Shown: positions 14,350-22,152, counted from the stretch's first letter. The stretch is DNA of 29,938 nt from JAKPAM01 sp047605425 (GCA_047605425.1 JASGFT010000047.1:1-29938), one strand, 5' to 3'. The notes: generated by a model from the letters alone, not told the origin. Translations and numbers: made by a program.

Positions 14350-15908
14350 TACTGCTGCGCCATGCGCGCCCGGATCGCGGCGGCCTGCCGACCAGACAGG
14401 CGATTGCCGTACTGCTTGAGAATCGCTTCGGCTTCAGCCGCTGACATCTTGTTGATCTGCGCCGGCGTGATCGCCCGCAGCGCCTCGGCATCTGCCTTGG
14501 CTGCGGCGCGCGAGACGCGGGCGCGATCCAGATCAGCCTGCGCGGCCTGATCCTCGGGGCTCAGCGGCCGCTCGGCGAAATCGGGCTTGGCCGCCGCCGC
14601 CAACTGGGCGCCCGGGGACGGCCGAGCGGCGGTTGACCGGGCCGGCGGGGCCTCTGGCTGCGCAGGAGCGGGCTGGGGTTTGTCCATGGGCGCCCCGACC
14701 TGAACGGTTTTCCCTTGGAAGGAGACGACCGGCACGACCAGGCCATTCCCAAGATCCTTGAGCCCTCGCGCCTTGGGGTTGGCCATCGCTTCTTGCGCGG
14801 CCTGGCTGGCGAACTCCACCGACATCGGTTGGCCGTTGGACCGCGCATAGGTGAGCGTGTCCAGAGCCATCAGCTTCCATTGGTTGCGCGCCTGGCGCGA
14901 GCGCGACAGATCCTCGGCCGATGCCCCGAACTCCGGCTCGGGGAACAAGCCCTTGGCTCGCGATTCGAGCGCGCTGTCCCATTTGTCCTGCTGCTCGTGC
15001 GTGACGCCTCGGTCGCCGGCACCGCCCGAGCCCGACTCAAGGCCGGCAGCACGCGCATTCGCCAGGCGCACGCCGGCCTCTATCTGGCCGAGGCGCGCGT
15101 CGTTCATCCGCTCGCGCTGGTCGGCCATGCGATCGCGCGTGGCCTGGGCCTGCTCGGCCAGCGTCAACCGCCGGTCGTCCTTGGCGTCCTTCGCCTCGTC
15201 GCGCTGCGAGGCGTAGCCCTGCCTGGCCACGGCGTACGGATCGATCTTATGCCGGGCCGCCAGCACGCTCGAGATGACGGTCTTCTGACCGCCGATGTTC
15301 ACCTCGACTTCGGCATCGTCCATCGGGGCGAAGCCTGGACGCTGGTGCTGGTAGCGTCGCAGCACGGTGACGCCATCGCCCTTGCCCAGCTTGTGCTTGC
15401 CGATGCTGTTGTAGGTCTCGACGGCCGATGCGCCGTCGCCACCGGCCAGGATCGTGTCCATGGCCTTGTCCATGCCTTCTTGCTTCCAGGCCGCGAGCTG
15501 GTCCTCGAGCTTGCCGGCCGCTTCGAGCCGGCCCTGCGAGCGCAGCACGTCGGCGGCGCGCTGCTGCTTGGCGCCCCGCGAGTTCTGCAGCATCGCCTCT
15601 TCCTTGGCCGCCTGCTGCGAATCGAACAACTGGCTGCCGACCTTCCAGGCCTTCTGTTCCAGCGTGCCGCCCTCGGACCATTGCCCGCCCCCGGGCGTGG
15701 ACACGACCCGGGTTTCCTCGGCCGGCGCGATGTCCTGCTGCGACTGGCGCAGCGCGCCCTGGTCGGCCATCGCTTGGCGACGTTGCTGCATTTCCAGATC
15801 GCGCAGTTCGGTGTCGCGCTTGTTGCGATCCATCACATTTCGTAGATCGAACCCGCGCAGCGCCCCATTCACCGCCGCGTTCAGGGCGATACCCCAGTTG
15901 CCCGCCAT
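14349..15908 (-). CDS. Virion-internal (ejection)-like protein, 519 aa
   Basis: This 519-residue protein starts MAGNWGIALNAAVNGALRGFDLRNVMDRNKRD, a phage-type opening. It contains long charged coiled-coil helices (TELRDLEMQQRRQAMADQ; LTLAEQAQATRDRMADQRERMNDARLGQI) and a Pro/Ala-rich linker (about 425-455). It ends with helices INKMSAAEAEAILKQYGNRLSGRQAAAIRA. There are no enzyme motifs or signal peptide. Composition, length and position between the S74-domain protein and the 863-aa protein point to an internal virion or scaffold-like protein of a podovirus-type particle, but I cannot match a named family. Four bases separate it from the gene upstream. Confidence 0.7.
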   Translation of the reverse strand: MAGNWGIALNAAVNGALRGFDLRNVMDRNKRDTELRDLEMQQRRQAMADQGALRQSQQDIAPAEETRVVSTPGGGQWSEGGTLEQKAWKVGSQLFDSQQAAKEEAMLQNSRGAKQQRAADVLRSQGRLEAAGKLEDQLAAWKQEGMDKAMDTILAGGDGASAVETYNSIGKHKLGKGDGVTVLRRYQHQRPGFAPMDDAEVEVNIGGQKTVISSVLAARHKIDPYAVARQGYASQRDEAKDAKDDRRLTLAEQAQATRDRMADQRERMNDARLGQIEAGVRLANARAAGLESGSGGAGDRGVTHEQQDKWDSALESRAKGLFPEPEFGASAEDLSRSRQARNQWKLMALDTLTYARSNGQPMSVEFASQAAQEAMANPKARGLKDLGNGLVVPVVSFQGKTVQVGAPMDKPQPAPAQPEAPPARSTAARPSPGAQLAAAAKPDFAERPLSPEDQAAQADLDRARVSRAAAKADAEALRAITPAQINKMSAAEAEAILKQYGNRLSGRQAAAIRARMAQQ

Positions 15909-15911
15909 CGG

Positions 15912-17078
15912 TCACCCCCTGCGTCCAGCCCGAACAGCCTTCATAAGCATCTCGACCTTCGCATCGAGCGCCTTCGTTGCGCCAAGCGACACCGACACCA
16001 AGTCGCCAACGTCGATGGATTTCGAATCCCCGCCGATACGCTTGGCCACGTCCTGCGCCATGGGGCCGACGTGACGTTTGCCGTCTCCGCGACCCTCCTT
16101 GTAGCTGTACTCGTAGACCGGCAGATCGCGGACCACATCCAAGGCCTCGTCATCGTCGAATCGCTGGACGTCCTTCTTCGCCTTGCGATCGCTGAGCATC
16201 GCGGCGCCGATCGTCGCGATCGCACCAATTCCGGCGGTAGTGTTCCGGGAGCGATTGTTCGCAGCCTCCTGAGCGGCCCGCAGCCGCTGGCCACTCGACT
16301 CCGCGAACAGGCCGCCGGATGCGCCTGTGGCGCTGGCCGCCTGACCGAACCCTTGGCCCATGGTGTTGGCGATGCCCGAGGCGCCGGCCAAGCTGGAGCC
16401 GGCGGCGCCACTGGCTGCCGCACCGCCCGCAAGCGCCGCCTGCGACGATGCGCTCGATCCGGCCGCGATCCCGCGCCCAAGGTTCGCGACGTCCGCCTTG
16501 CGCGCAAAGCCCATGATCTCGGCGTTCGTGCGCGCATCGTTGGCGGCAGCTCCCATCGAGGCCGCGCGCGCCAGTTGCGCGCCGTGCCTCATTGCGATGG
16601 CCTGGCCGCTGCCGACCTGCACGCCCTGCCGGGCGAGGTCCCGACTCGTCTGTGCCTCCGACTGCGCGAACGCGTTCTGCACGGACGCGGCAGCGTCGCC
16701 GGCGAGCTTGTCCTTGTAGCCCGCCTCGTCGAACTTCATGGCGCCGGCCGCCATCGACTGCTCGATCGGCCGGAACGTCGTCTGGTAGTCGTCCCACTGC
16801 TGGGAGGCCCGCGACTCCTGCGCATCAGCGATCCGCAAGGCCTGCTCGGATGCACGCGCGTCGATGTCCGCCTGGCGCTGCTGCAGCGGCGTGAGCGTCG
16901 AATCGACGTAACCGCGGTACCAGTTCAGCGCGTCCTCGCCGATCTGCGCTTCCTTGAGCGCAGCCAGGCCGATGTTCGGGTCCGGAGATGCCGAACCGCC
17001 GCCGCCGAAGCAAAAGCGCCGGCTCGACAAGGCCTCGTCATGCTGGTCGGCGTTGCGCCAGGTTGCGGAGCGTTTCAT
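15912..17078 (-). CDS. Phage structural protein with C-terminal S74 intramolecular chaperone
   Basis: This 388-residue protein starts at the ATG with GAGGAAATCC upstream; the longer open frame upstream is not protein-like. Residues 30-110 (DPNIGLAALKEAQIGEDALNWYRGYVD, coiled helices) match the N-terminal part of phage internal or tail-base proteins. Residues 160-290 are Ala/Gly/Ser-rich. Residues 296-388 form the Peptidase_S74/endosialidase chaperone domain: SDRKAKKDV, LPVYEYSYKEG and HVGPMAQDVA. Ser296 and Lys301 keep the Ser-x4-Lys spacing of the self-cleaving dyad known from endosialidase NF, so autocleavage before Ser296 is expected. In other phages the domain helps trimer folding of fibres or particle proteins. 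Confidence 0.82.
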   Translation of the reverse strand: MKRSATWRNADQHDEALSSRRFCFGGGGSASPDPNIGLAALKEAQIGEDALNWYRGYVDSTLTPLQQRQADIDARASEQALRIADAQESRASQQWDDYQTTFRPIEQSMAAGAMKFDEAGYKDKLAGDAAASVQNAFAQSEAQTSRDLARQGVQVGSGQAIAMRHGAQLARAASMGAAANDARTNAEIMGFARKADVANLGRGIAAGSSASSQAALAGGAAASGAAGSSLAGASGIANTMGQGFGQAASATGASGGLFAESSGQRLRAAQEAANNRSRNTTAGIGAIATIGAAMLSDRKAKKDVQRFDDDEALDVVRDLPVYEYSYKEGRGDGKRHVGPMAQDVAKRIGGDSKSIDVGDLVSVSLGATKALDAKVEMLMKAVRAGRRG

Positions 17079-17086
17079 GGATTTCC

Positions 17087-17302
17087 TCAGTGACTGGTTG
17101 GATCTGCCGGCAATCCCAGCAGCGGATGGCGTCCAGCATGAGCACGACGCGCGGCCTTGCGTCGGTCGATGAATCGAGCCACCGATTCGACGCTCACGAC
17201 GAGACTGCGCGGCCCGAGAAAGACCGCCTCCAGCTCGCCCTTGCGGATCAGGCTGCGCACCGTCGATTCGCTCAGGCCGAGGTCCAGGGCAACCCATTTC
17301 AC
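17087..17302 (-). CDS. Small helix-turn-helix DNA-binding protein
   Basis: A 71-residue protein if read from the GTG at 17300-17302 (VKWVALDLGLSESTVRSLIRKGELEAVFLGPRSLVVSVESVARFIDRRK). The pattern is that of MerR-like/excisionase HTH proteins: a recognition helix LSESTVRSLIRKGEL, then a beta wing AVFLGPRSLVVS. The frame stays open to a TTG at 17386, but the extra residues are Arg-rich and lack ribosome-site support. It lies 8 nt before the S74-domain gene and may regulate the structural operon. ATTGCGC motifs lie just upstream. Confidence 0.65.
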   Translation of the reverse strand: MKWVALDLGLSESTVRSLIRKGELEAVFLGPRSLVVSVESVARFIDRRKAARRAHAGRHPLLGLPADPTSH

Positions 17303-17371
17303 TCGGCCGAAGCGAGGCGCTCGCTCGCAGGATCTCGTCCTTCTCTCCACCGCCGCGCTCGTCTGAATTAC

Positions 17372-17457
17372 GCGCAATAAGCGCAATGGGGTAAGTTTGG
17401 CGCCGAGATTGGCCTAAGCGCCAGCGCGTGATAGCTGACGGACAATCTGAATTGCGC
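17372..17457. promoter_or_regulatory. Cluster of three ATTGCGC motifs before the structural operon
   Basis: ATTGCGC occurs twice on the minus strand (17381-17387 and 17372-17378, 9-nt period) and once on the plus strand (17451-17457), in the short gap between the 181-aa regulator and the small HTH gene. It is a candidate operator region for one of the element's regulators. No clear -35/-10 pair was found. Confidence 0.4.
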
Positions 17458-17497
17458 CAACCTGCGCCATACGCGCTGGGTGGGATTCCCGCGGTGC

Positions 17498-18043
17498 TCA
17501 GCCCTCGGTGTCCATGTACTTGCTCGCCAACGTATCGAACGCGGGGCCGGCGATGTACCCGCGCACCTGACGTGCCGATCGTCGCTTCCCCTGGACGTAG
17601 ACCGCCGTCACGACGCCACGCTGCTCAAGACGGCGCGCCGCCGATGCAATGGTCGATGGCGGCACGAGCCCGCCGCCGAGCGCGTGAAGATCGCAGACGC
17701 GTATGGGACCACCGGTCTGGGCGATCTCTCGGACCAATGCCGCCGTCGGCGACCAAATCGCTGGCTGAGAAGCGCCGGGCCGGGCCTTCGCCCCTCGTTG
17801 CGATCGAAGGCCATCGAGCGCGCCTCGATCGAAGGCAACGACCCGCCGGCTGATCTGCCGCCGGGCTGCAACGAGTTCAGGCTTGCCGCTGGCCAGCCAG
17901 GCTTGCAGCGTCCTGCGAGAAACGCCCAGGTACGCCGCAGCCTCGGCGGTGCCGCGAATGTGCGAGCTGGGCGGATAAGCGCGTGCTACCCGGCCGATCT
18001 TGAGTGCCACCCTGAGCAGTCGACGGTTCATGGCAGCCATCAT
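17498..18043 (-). CDS. Two-domain putative DNA-binding protein, 181 aa
   Basis: Residues about 24-60 form a helix-turn-helix (YPPSSHIRGTAEAAAYLGVSRRTLQAWLA), followed by SRRVVAFDRGAL and a basic linker. Residues about 95-160 look like a winged helix (TAALVREIAQTGGPIRVCDLHALG ... SAARRLEQRGVVTAVYV), with a GYIAGPAFDTLASKYM tail. It is a paralogue of the protein at 11192-11725. The ATG overlaps the upstream stop as ATGA, so it is the last gene of the early/replication transcript. The position suggests a late-gene or copy-number regulator, but that is inference; Met5 is an alternative start. Confidence 0.78.
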   Translation of the reverse strand: MMAAMNRRLLRVALKIGRVARAYPPSSHIRGTAEAAAYLGVSRRTLQAWLASGKPELVAARRQISRRVVAFDRGALDGLRSQRGAKARPGASQPAIWSPTAALVREIAQTGGPIRVCDLHALGGGLVPPSTIASAARRLEQRGVVTAVYVQGKRRSARQVRGYIAGPAFDTLASKYMDTEG

Positions 18044-18255
18044 TCGATGCCGTCCGACGCTCGCCCCGGCCGGCCTTCAACGGCATCAGGCGTGTCCACG
18101 TCATCGTCGTCGTCGCGAAGTTGCCGCTCAATTCGGTCCCGGACGAACCGAATGGCGAAGTCCAGCACAGGATCGGCAGGCCGGGCGGTTTCGCTCCGTT
18201 TCCCCGCCAGCGAGCCGAGCGGCAGGCACCGTATGCGTAGTTGTCGAGGGGTCAT
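18040..18255 (-). CDS. Small hypothetical protein, 71 aa
   Basis: This 71-residue protein (MTPRQLRIRCLPLGSLAG...) has a basic N-terminus, a middle helix DPVLDFAIRFVRDRIERQL and a strongly acidic DDDDDVDTPD stretch near the C-terminus. It overlaps both neighbours by ATGA (start in the Rha stop, stop in the start of the 181-aa gene), which is good evidence that it is translated. No family recognised; the acidic tail could mimic DNA or bind a basic partner, but nothing proves it. Confidence 0.65.
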   Translation of the reverse strand: MTPRQLRIRCLPLGSLAGKRSETARPADPVLDFAIRFVRDRIERQLRDDDDDVDTPDAVEGRPGRASDGIE

Positions 18256-18998
18256 TGCGCGGTCTCCGCGATGATCTCGGCCAAGACCGCCAGCCCTTTG
18301 CTGGTGACCCGGACCTGGGGGCTGACCCATTGACCGCCATCGGGCTTTGACCCCTGCGAAATGCGCTCCTCGAGCACGCGCTGATTGATCCGGGTCTGGT
18401 ACGCCTGCCACCGCCCGGCGCGGCCCGATCGGAAGATCCAACGGCGTGCCGCCAGTAAATCCGTCAGGTGGCTCGGTCCGATGCCGAGGGACTTGGCTGC
18501 GTCGCGCAGGGCCATCGAACCGTCGGAGACGGCCAGCCTGTCGAAGGCTGCCGCCTTCGGGCTTTGCTCATCGAGCCGGGCCTGCTGTTCCTGAACCAAC
18601 CCGACCAACTCGACCGCCAGCCGCTGCAGCGAGGCGGGATCGCGTAAGTTCGGAACGCCCGAATCACGCCGGGCCGCCTCGAGTTCAGCCAGTCGGCGCA
18701 GGACCGCCGAGCGGCGCCGGACGTCATAACCCGTCACCAGCACTTCGACTTCGTGGCGGGGCAGGAAAGCCACGCGCTGCGGGCGACCATAGCTGTCGGG
18801 AAGATCTCCCCAAAACTGAGGAGATGTCTGGCCGAGTTCGGCCAGCATTCGCTCGACGTCGCGCAACACGTTGTCGTGCCGCTTGCCGAGAAGCTGCGCG
18901 ATGTCGCGGCTGTTCATGACGGGCTCAGCCTGGCCGTGCAACCCAGCCGCAACCACAGCGCCGGATGCGGCCGGCATCTCCTGTGCGCTTCCCATCAT
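18252..18998 (-). CDS. Rha-type phage regulatory protein with C-terminal antirepressor domain
   Basis: This 248-residue protein has an N-terminal Rha domain: VMNSRDIAQLLGKRHDNVLRDVERMLAEL, then DSYGRPQRVAFLPRHEVEVLVTGYDVRRRSAVLRRLAELE (about 28-106). The C-terminal part (about 125-248) resembles the ANT/KilAC antirepressor domain: PKAAAFDRLAVSDGSMALRDAAKSLGIGPSHLTDLLAARRWIFR and VRVTSKGLAVLAEII. Rha proteins influence phage growth in certain hosts and antirepressors relieve lysogenic repression; both are phage regulatory modules. Its start overlaps the dnaB stop as ATGA. ATG at 18993-18995 is an equivalent second start. Confidence 0.85.
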   Translation of the reverse strand: MMGSAQEMPAASGAVVAAGLHGQAEPVMNSRDIAQLLGKRHDNVLRDVERMLAELGQTSPQFWGDLPDSYGRPQRVAFLPRHEVEVLVTGYDVRRRSAVLRRLAELEAARRDSGVPNLRDPASLQRLAVELVGLVQEQQARLDEQSPKAAAFDRLAVSDGSMALRDAAKSLGIGPSHLTDLLAARRWIFRSGRAGRWQAYQTRINQRVLEERISQGSKPDGGQWVSPQVRVTSKGLAVLAEIIAETAQ

Positions 18999-20350
18999 TC
19001 GTCCCTCAGCCGTTTCTGCCGGCGCGGCTCGAGCACTTGGCCGAAGCGTCTGCCGACGTCCAGGTTCTCGATCCGCCCATGCTCGGGAAAGAAGGCCAGG
19101 CCCACGACGCCGGGCGCGCCGTGGCGGTTCAGCCCGACATTGACCTCCATCACACCCTGATCAGGCGTGTCGGGGTTGTAGGCCTCATCCCGGTAGACGA
19201 ACAGAGCGACGTCGCAGTCCTGCTCGATCGCGCCGGAGTCCCGTAGGTCTGAAGGCAGCGGGCGCTTGTTGGGCCGATCCTCGACCCGCCGGTTCAACTG
19301 CGACAGGAGAACGATCGGGACGTCGAGTTCCTTTGCCAGCGCCTTCAGCCCTCGCGTGGTGACCTCGATCTGGGCGTTGCGGTTGTCGCCTTCGCCTTCC
19401 ATGAGCTGCAGGTAGTCGATCACCAGCAGATCGAGGCCGTGCTGCCTCTTGACCTTGCGGGCCTTCGCTTTGACATCGGACAGCAGAAGACCGCCCTGAT
19501 CATCGATCCAGAGCCGCCAGTTCTGCATTGATCCGAGCCCTGCGGTGAGCTTGGACCAATCGCCGTCGTTGAACGTCTTCGGCTGCAGCACGCGATCGAG
19601 CGGGATGCGCAACGCGGCCGCTGCGTTCCGATCGTGGATCTCGGTGCGTGACACCTCCATCGACAGCACCAGAGCGGTGTGCTTGCAGTCTCCGACGATG
19701 TTGCGGGTGATGTTCAACGCCAGAGCCGTCTTGCCCATCTTCGGCCGCCCGGCCAAGACGATCAGTTGGCCCGGCCGCAGCCCGCCCGACAGCTTGCGAT
19801 CGAGGTCGACGAAGCCAGTTGGAATCGCCCGACTGCGACCGTCCTCGCGCCGCTGCAGCTCCTGCACCCACGCGTCCAGGTCGTGGGCGACCAGCACCGG
19901 GTCACGGCTGACACGCACCGCGGCGATCCGCTCGAGCGCAGTCTGCGCCCGGTCGATGATCTCCGCCGGCTTCTCGTCCGGCCGTTGAGCGCTCGTGCCG
20001 ATCTCATCGGCGGTTGCCACCAAGGCGCGGCGCTGGGCGTGAATGCGAACGATGTCGGCGTACAGATGCACGTTCGCGGCCGAGGGCGTTTCCTGCTCGA
20101 TGGCGTTCAGGTGCGCGGTCGTGACCTGCGTGTCCGGATCGGTGGCACGCATGGCGTCGGCCACGGTCACGATGTCGGCCGCCTTGCCCGCATGGATCAG
20201 CCGCACGGTGGCGTCGAAGATGTCGCGGTGGTTGGCGTGGTAGAACGCCTGCGCGGTCAGTCCGTCGATCCGATCGACAACCTGGTTGTCGCGCAGCAGA
20301 GCACCGATGACCGCCATCTCGGCATCGACGCAGAAGAGGGGCGCGTTCAT
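18995..20350 (-). CDS. Replicative DNA helicase, DnaB family
   Basis: This full-length 451-residue hexameric helicase opens the replication fork of the element. Residues 1-110 are the DnaB N-terminal domain (EMAVIGALLRDNQVVDRI, AFYHANHRDIFDA). The RecA-like motor follows with Walker A GRPKMGKT (201-208), Walker B LLVIDYLQL (308-316), sensor region VPIVLLSQLNRRVE and the arginine-finger segment LRDSGAIEQDCDVALFVYRDE. It is phage-type rather than the chromosomal copy, judging by its place directly after the initiator gene with a 4-nt overlap. No primase is seen in the element, so host DnaG is presumably recruited. Confidence 0.95.
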   Translation of the reverse strand: MNAPLFCVDAEMAVIGALLRDNQVVDRIDGLTAQAFYHANHRDIFDATVRLIHAGKAADIVTVADAMRATDPDTQVTTAHLNAIEQETPSAANVHLYADIVRIHAQRRALVATADEIGTSAQRPDEKPAEIIDRAQTALERIAAVRVSRDPVLVAHDLDAWVQELQRREDGRSRAIPTGFVDLDRKLSGGLRPGQLIVLAGRPKMGKTALALNITRNIVGDCKHTALVLSMEVSRTEIHDRNAAAALRIPLDRVLQPKTFNDGDWSKLTAGLGSMQNWRLWIDDQGGLLLSDVKAKARKVKRQHGLDLLVIDYLQLMEGEGDNRNAQIEVTTRGLKALAKELDVPIVLLSQLNRRVEDRPNKRPLPSDLRDSGAIEQDCDVALFVYRDEAYNPDTPDQGVMEVNVGLNRHGAPGVVGLAFFPEHGRIENLDVGRRFGQVLEPRRQKRLRDE

Positions 20351-21198
20351 GCGGCCCTCCCGCAGGCGTTCTGGGCTTGGATGCCCTGGGTCGTCAACGC
20401 GAACGTGCCATCGGGCTTGGCGTACCAGAGGCGGTAGTAGCCCTTGCGGACGTAGTTGAGGAAGTGCCGCCGCCAGTCGGTCTGCCTTCGTTCGGCGTTC
20501 GGTCCGCCAGGCCCATGGTCGTCGCGGAACACGTCCCAGGCCAACTGCACGAAGCCCATGGGCAAGCCGGCGCGAGTGGCGTAGTCATGCACCGGCTGGT
20601 ATCCGCTGATCGCAGGTTCATCACGCGCCCGGCAGCGGGTCAGGAAGGTTTTCAGCGTGACGCGGTCAGCGCGAAATCGCGTCCTTTCCGCACTAGGCTC
20701 TCGCCCCTCCTCCGCAAGAGGAGGGGTAAGGGGAGGTGTATTAGGAATCAGAGAATCAGGAATCAGAGAATCAGGCGATCTTGGCGATGCCTCGACATCG
20801 CCTTGGCCTGTCCTAGGCAGTGCCTCGACATCGCCTTGGCAGTGCTCGGGCGCTTCGGTGGTTGTGCATTGCCCTGGCCTCGGAAGAGTCGAGGCAGATT
20901 CGCGGACATGCGGCGCCTGGTGTTTTCCGAAGGCCAGGATCTGAATCACAGCGATCGAACCGGCTCGGTAGCGGAGGATGAAGCCGGCGGCTTGCAGATC
21001 GTTCAGCATCCGATCAGGGTCGGCGTCCCTGTCGTATGGCAACGCCTGCGCCGCAATCCGCTTGGGCCTGTCTTCCAACCGCCCCTCACGATCAGCGAGC
21101 ATCCACAGGTAGATGAACAGCAGCCGAGTCAGAGGTGGCAGATCCGCCAACTGCTCGTTGTCCATGATCGACGGCTTGATGTTGCGGGCGCGGGCCAT
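20347..21198 (-). CDS. Phage replication initiator / helicase loader-like protein
   Basis: This 283-residue protein has an N-terminal winged helix typical of phage replisome organisers (RNIKPSIMDNEQLADLPPLTRLLFIYLWMLADREGRLEDRPKRI, residues 5-48) and a repeat-rich linker (about 105-165). The C-terminal region resembles DnaT/helicase-loader ends (WRRHFLNYVRKGYYRLWYA). The linker is coded by direct repeats and a perfect hairpin, so the origin may lie inside this gene as in lambda O. It probably binds the origin and loads the DnaB protein encoded by the next gene, which overlaps by 4 nt. Its start shares one base with the preceding stop. Confidence 0.82.
   Translation of the reverse strand: MARARNIKPSIMDNEQLADLPPLTRLLFIYLWMLADREGRLEDRPKRIAAQALPYDRDADPDRMLNDLQAAGFILRYRAGSIAVIQILAFGKHQAPHVRESASTLPRPGQCTTTEAPEHCQGDVEALPRTGQGDVEASPRSPDSLIPDSLIPNTPPLTPPLAEEGREPSAERTRFRADRVTLKTFLTRCRARDEPAISGYQPVHDYATRAGLPMGFVQLAWDVFRDDHGPGGPNAERRQTDWRRHFLNYVRKGYYRLWYAKPDGTFALTTQGIQAQNACGRAA
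20704..20840. repeat. Repeat cluster inside the initiator gene, candidate replication origin
   Basis: Three elements lie within 137 nt: a perfect 9-bp-stem hairpin CCCCTCCTC-CGCAA-GAGGAGGGG (20704-20726), two adjacent copies of GGAATCAGAGAATCA (20744-20758 and 20759-20773), and two copies of a 20-nt unit (20788-20807 and 20821-20840, 33-nt period). The periods keep the reading frame. Intragenic iterons in an initiator gene are the hallmark of lambda-type origins. Confidence 0.5.
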
Positions 21199-21470
21199 CA
21201 GAACACCCCGTGGCCGCCGCCGCGCGAAACGATCGAAACGATCTGCTCGGGCATCGGGGCCGATCGTTCGATCGTCTTCCGCAGTCGCCGTGCGAAGCCC
21301 TTGCGCCGCAGCGAGGGGGTGATCAGGCTGCCGTCAGCAGCCAACAGATTCGCGAAGGCTCTTGCGAGGAGGTTCGGATCTGCAGCCTGACCTTGAATCG
21401 CGGCCAGCGCGAAATCGGCAGCACGTTCGCCTTCGATGGTCTCGGCGACGTGATTGCTGGTGCCCATCAT
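21198..21470 (-). CDS. Small hypothetical element protein, 90 aa
   Basis: This 90-residue protein is mostly helical (VAETIEGERAADFALAAIQGQAADPNLLARAFANLLAADGSLI) with a basic second half (LRRKGFARRLRKTIER). Starting ATG ATG overlaps the stop of the frameshifted HTH gene as ATGA, and its stop shares a base with the initiator start. It was probably translated as part of the early operon. No family recognised; the basic half suggests nucleic-acid or protein binding. Confidence 0.7.
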   Translation of the reverse strand: MMGTSNHVAETIEGERAADFALAAIQGQAADPNLLARAFANLLAADGSLITPSLRRKGFARRLRKTIERSAPMPEQIVSIVSRGGGHGVF

Positions 21471-21798
21471 CGACCCTCCCCGATAAGCACGTACCGCGCG
21501 ACGCGGTGCGTCTTGCCGGCGTCACTGGGCTCGTAGCTCCACTGGGTCAAGATCTCCGCCCCTTGGGCGCGCAGATCCATACCCGCGCGGCTGGATGCAT
21601 GACGTCAAGGCCCGGCGCACGCGCGTCAATCGTCGACACTGGCCCCCGGCGAAGGGCTGCCAACAAGCGCGCGCATTGCGCAGCCGACGAGTTTCCGGAG
21701 GTAGAATGATCGGCGCTGTTCTCTTGCCTTGCCGCCCCGGCGTTCCCGCGCCGGTGGCCGGCCCCGCTCCTTGCGGGCTTGCGCTGTCTTAGAGGCAT
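21467..21798 (-). pseudogene. Frameshifted helix-turn-helix protein (HTH_39-like)
   Basis: Two frames together spell one protein of about 110 residues. The first part starts MPLRQRKPAR at 21798, 5 nt after the alpA stop, and contains QCARLLAALRRGPVSTIDARAPGLDVMHPAARV. The second part, in another frame, reads MDLRAQGAEILTQWSYEPSDAGKTHRVARYVLIG and ends at 21467. The phage HTH_39 domain has exactly this continuous pattern (RLLAAL.. dv.HPAARV.eLR..G..I.t.w...). The break is after GGGT near 21581, where one missing base restores the frame. It is either a true mutation or a sequencing error. If it is real, the tail might still be made separately from the ATG at 21580. Confidence 0.7.
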
Positions 21799-21803
21799 CG
21801 CGA

Positions 21804-22094
21804 TCAGGCCTCCAGTGCTTTGCGCAGGTCGCCAACACTCCATCGCACTGAGCGACCGATGCGGCGAGGCGGCGGCAGTTGCCCAGTCTTTGCCCAACGC
21901 CAAACCGTGGCCGTCGACAGCTTGAACACGCGGCAAACGACGCCGATGTCAACCAGAGCCGAGGCGGGCAGCGAATCGAATGATTGGTAGGAGGCCTCGG
22001 TGGCCTCCAGCTTCTTGAAGGCGCGGCAGCGCTTCCTCTCCGATGGCGAGACATCGGAACCGCGGGGAGACTTCAAGATCTGAGCTTCGGACAC
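21804..22094 (-). CDS. AlpA-like helix-turn-helix regulator
   Basis: This 96-residue protein reads from a GTG with AGGAG 9 nt upstream. Residues 1-45 are charged and poorly conserved. Residues 46-96 are the AlpA/excisionase-type HTH: LVDIGVVCRVFKLSTATVWRWAKTGQLPPPRRIGRSVRWSVGDLRKALEA. In P4-like elements AlpA stimulates integrase expression and excision, and the same job is plausible here. A 32-nt palindrome lies 59-90 nt upstream of the start. It is followed after 5 nt by the frameshifted HTH gene. Confidence 0.88.
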   Translation of the reverse strand: MSEAQILKSPRGSDVSPSERKRCRAFKKLEATEASYQSFDSLPASALVDIGVVCRVFKLSTATVWRWAKTGQLPPPRRIGRSVRWSVGDLRKALEA

Positions 22095-22152
22095 TTTCGC
22101 CGCTCCTATTGATCAGGCAATGGCAAGAGTCTTCTTTCCCGCAGTTTTTTTA

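Noticed and set aside
21706..21792. 28-codon plus-strand frame with a GGAGG-like site
   Set aside because: It is antisense to the start of the frameshifted HTH gene; the apparent ribosome site is probably chance and the peptide is Pro/Ala/Gly-rich.
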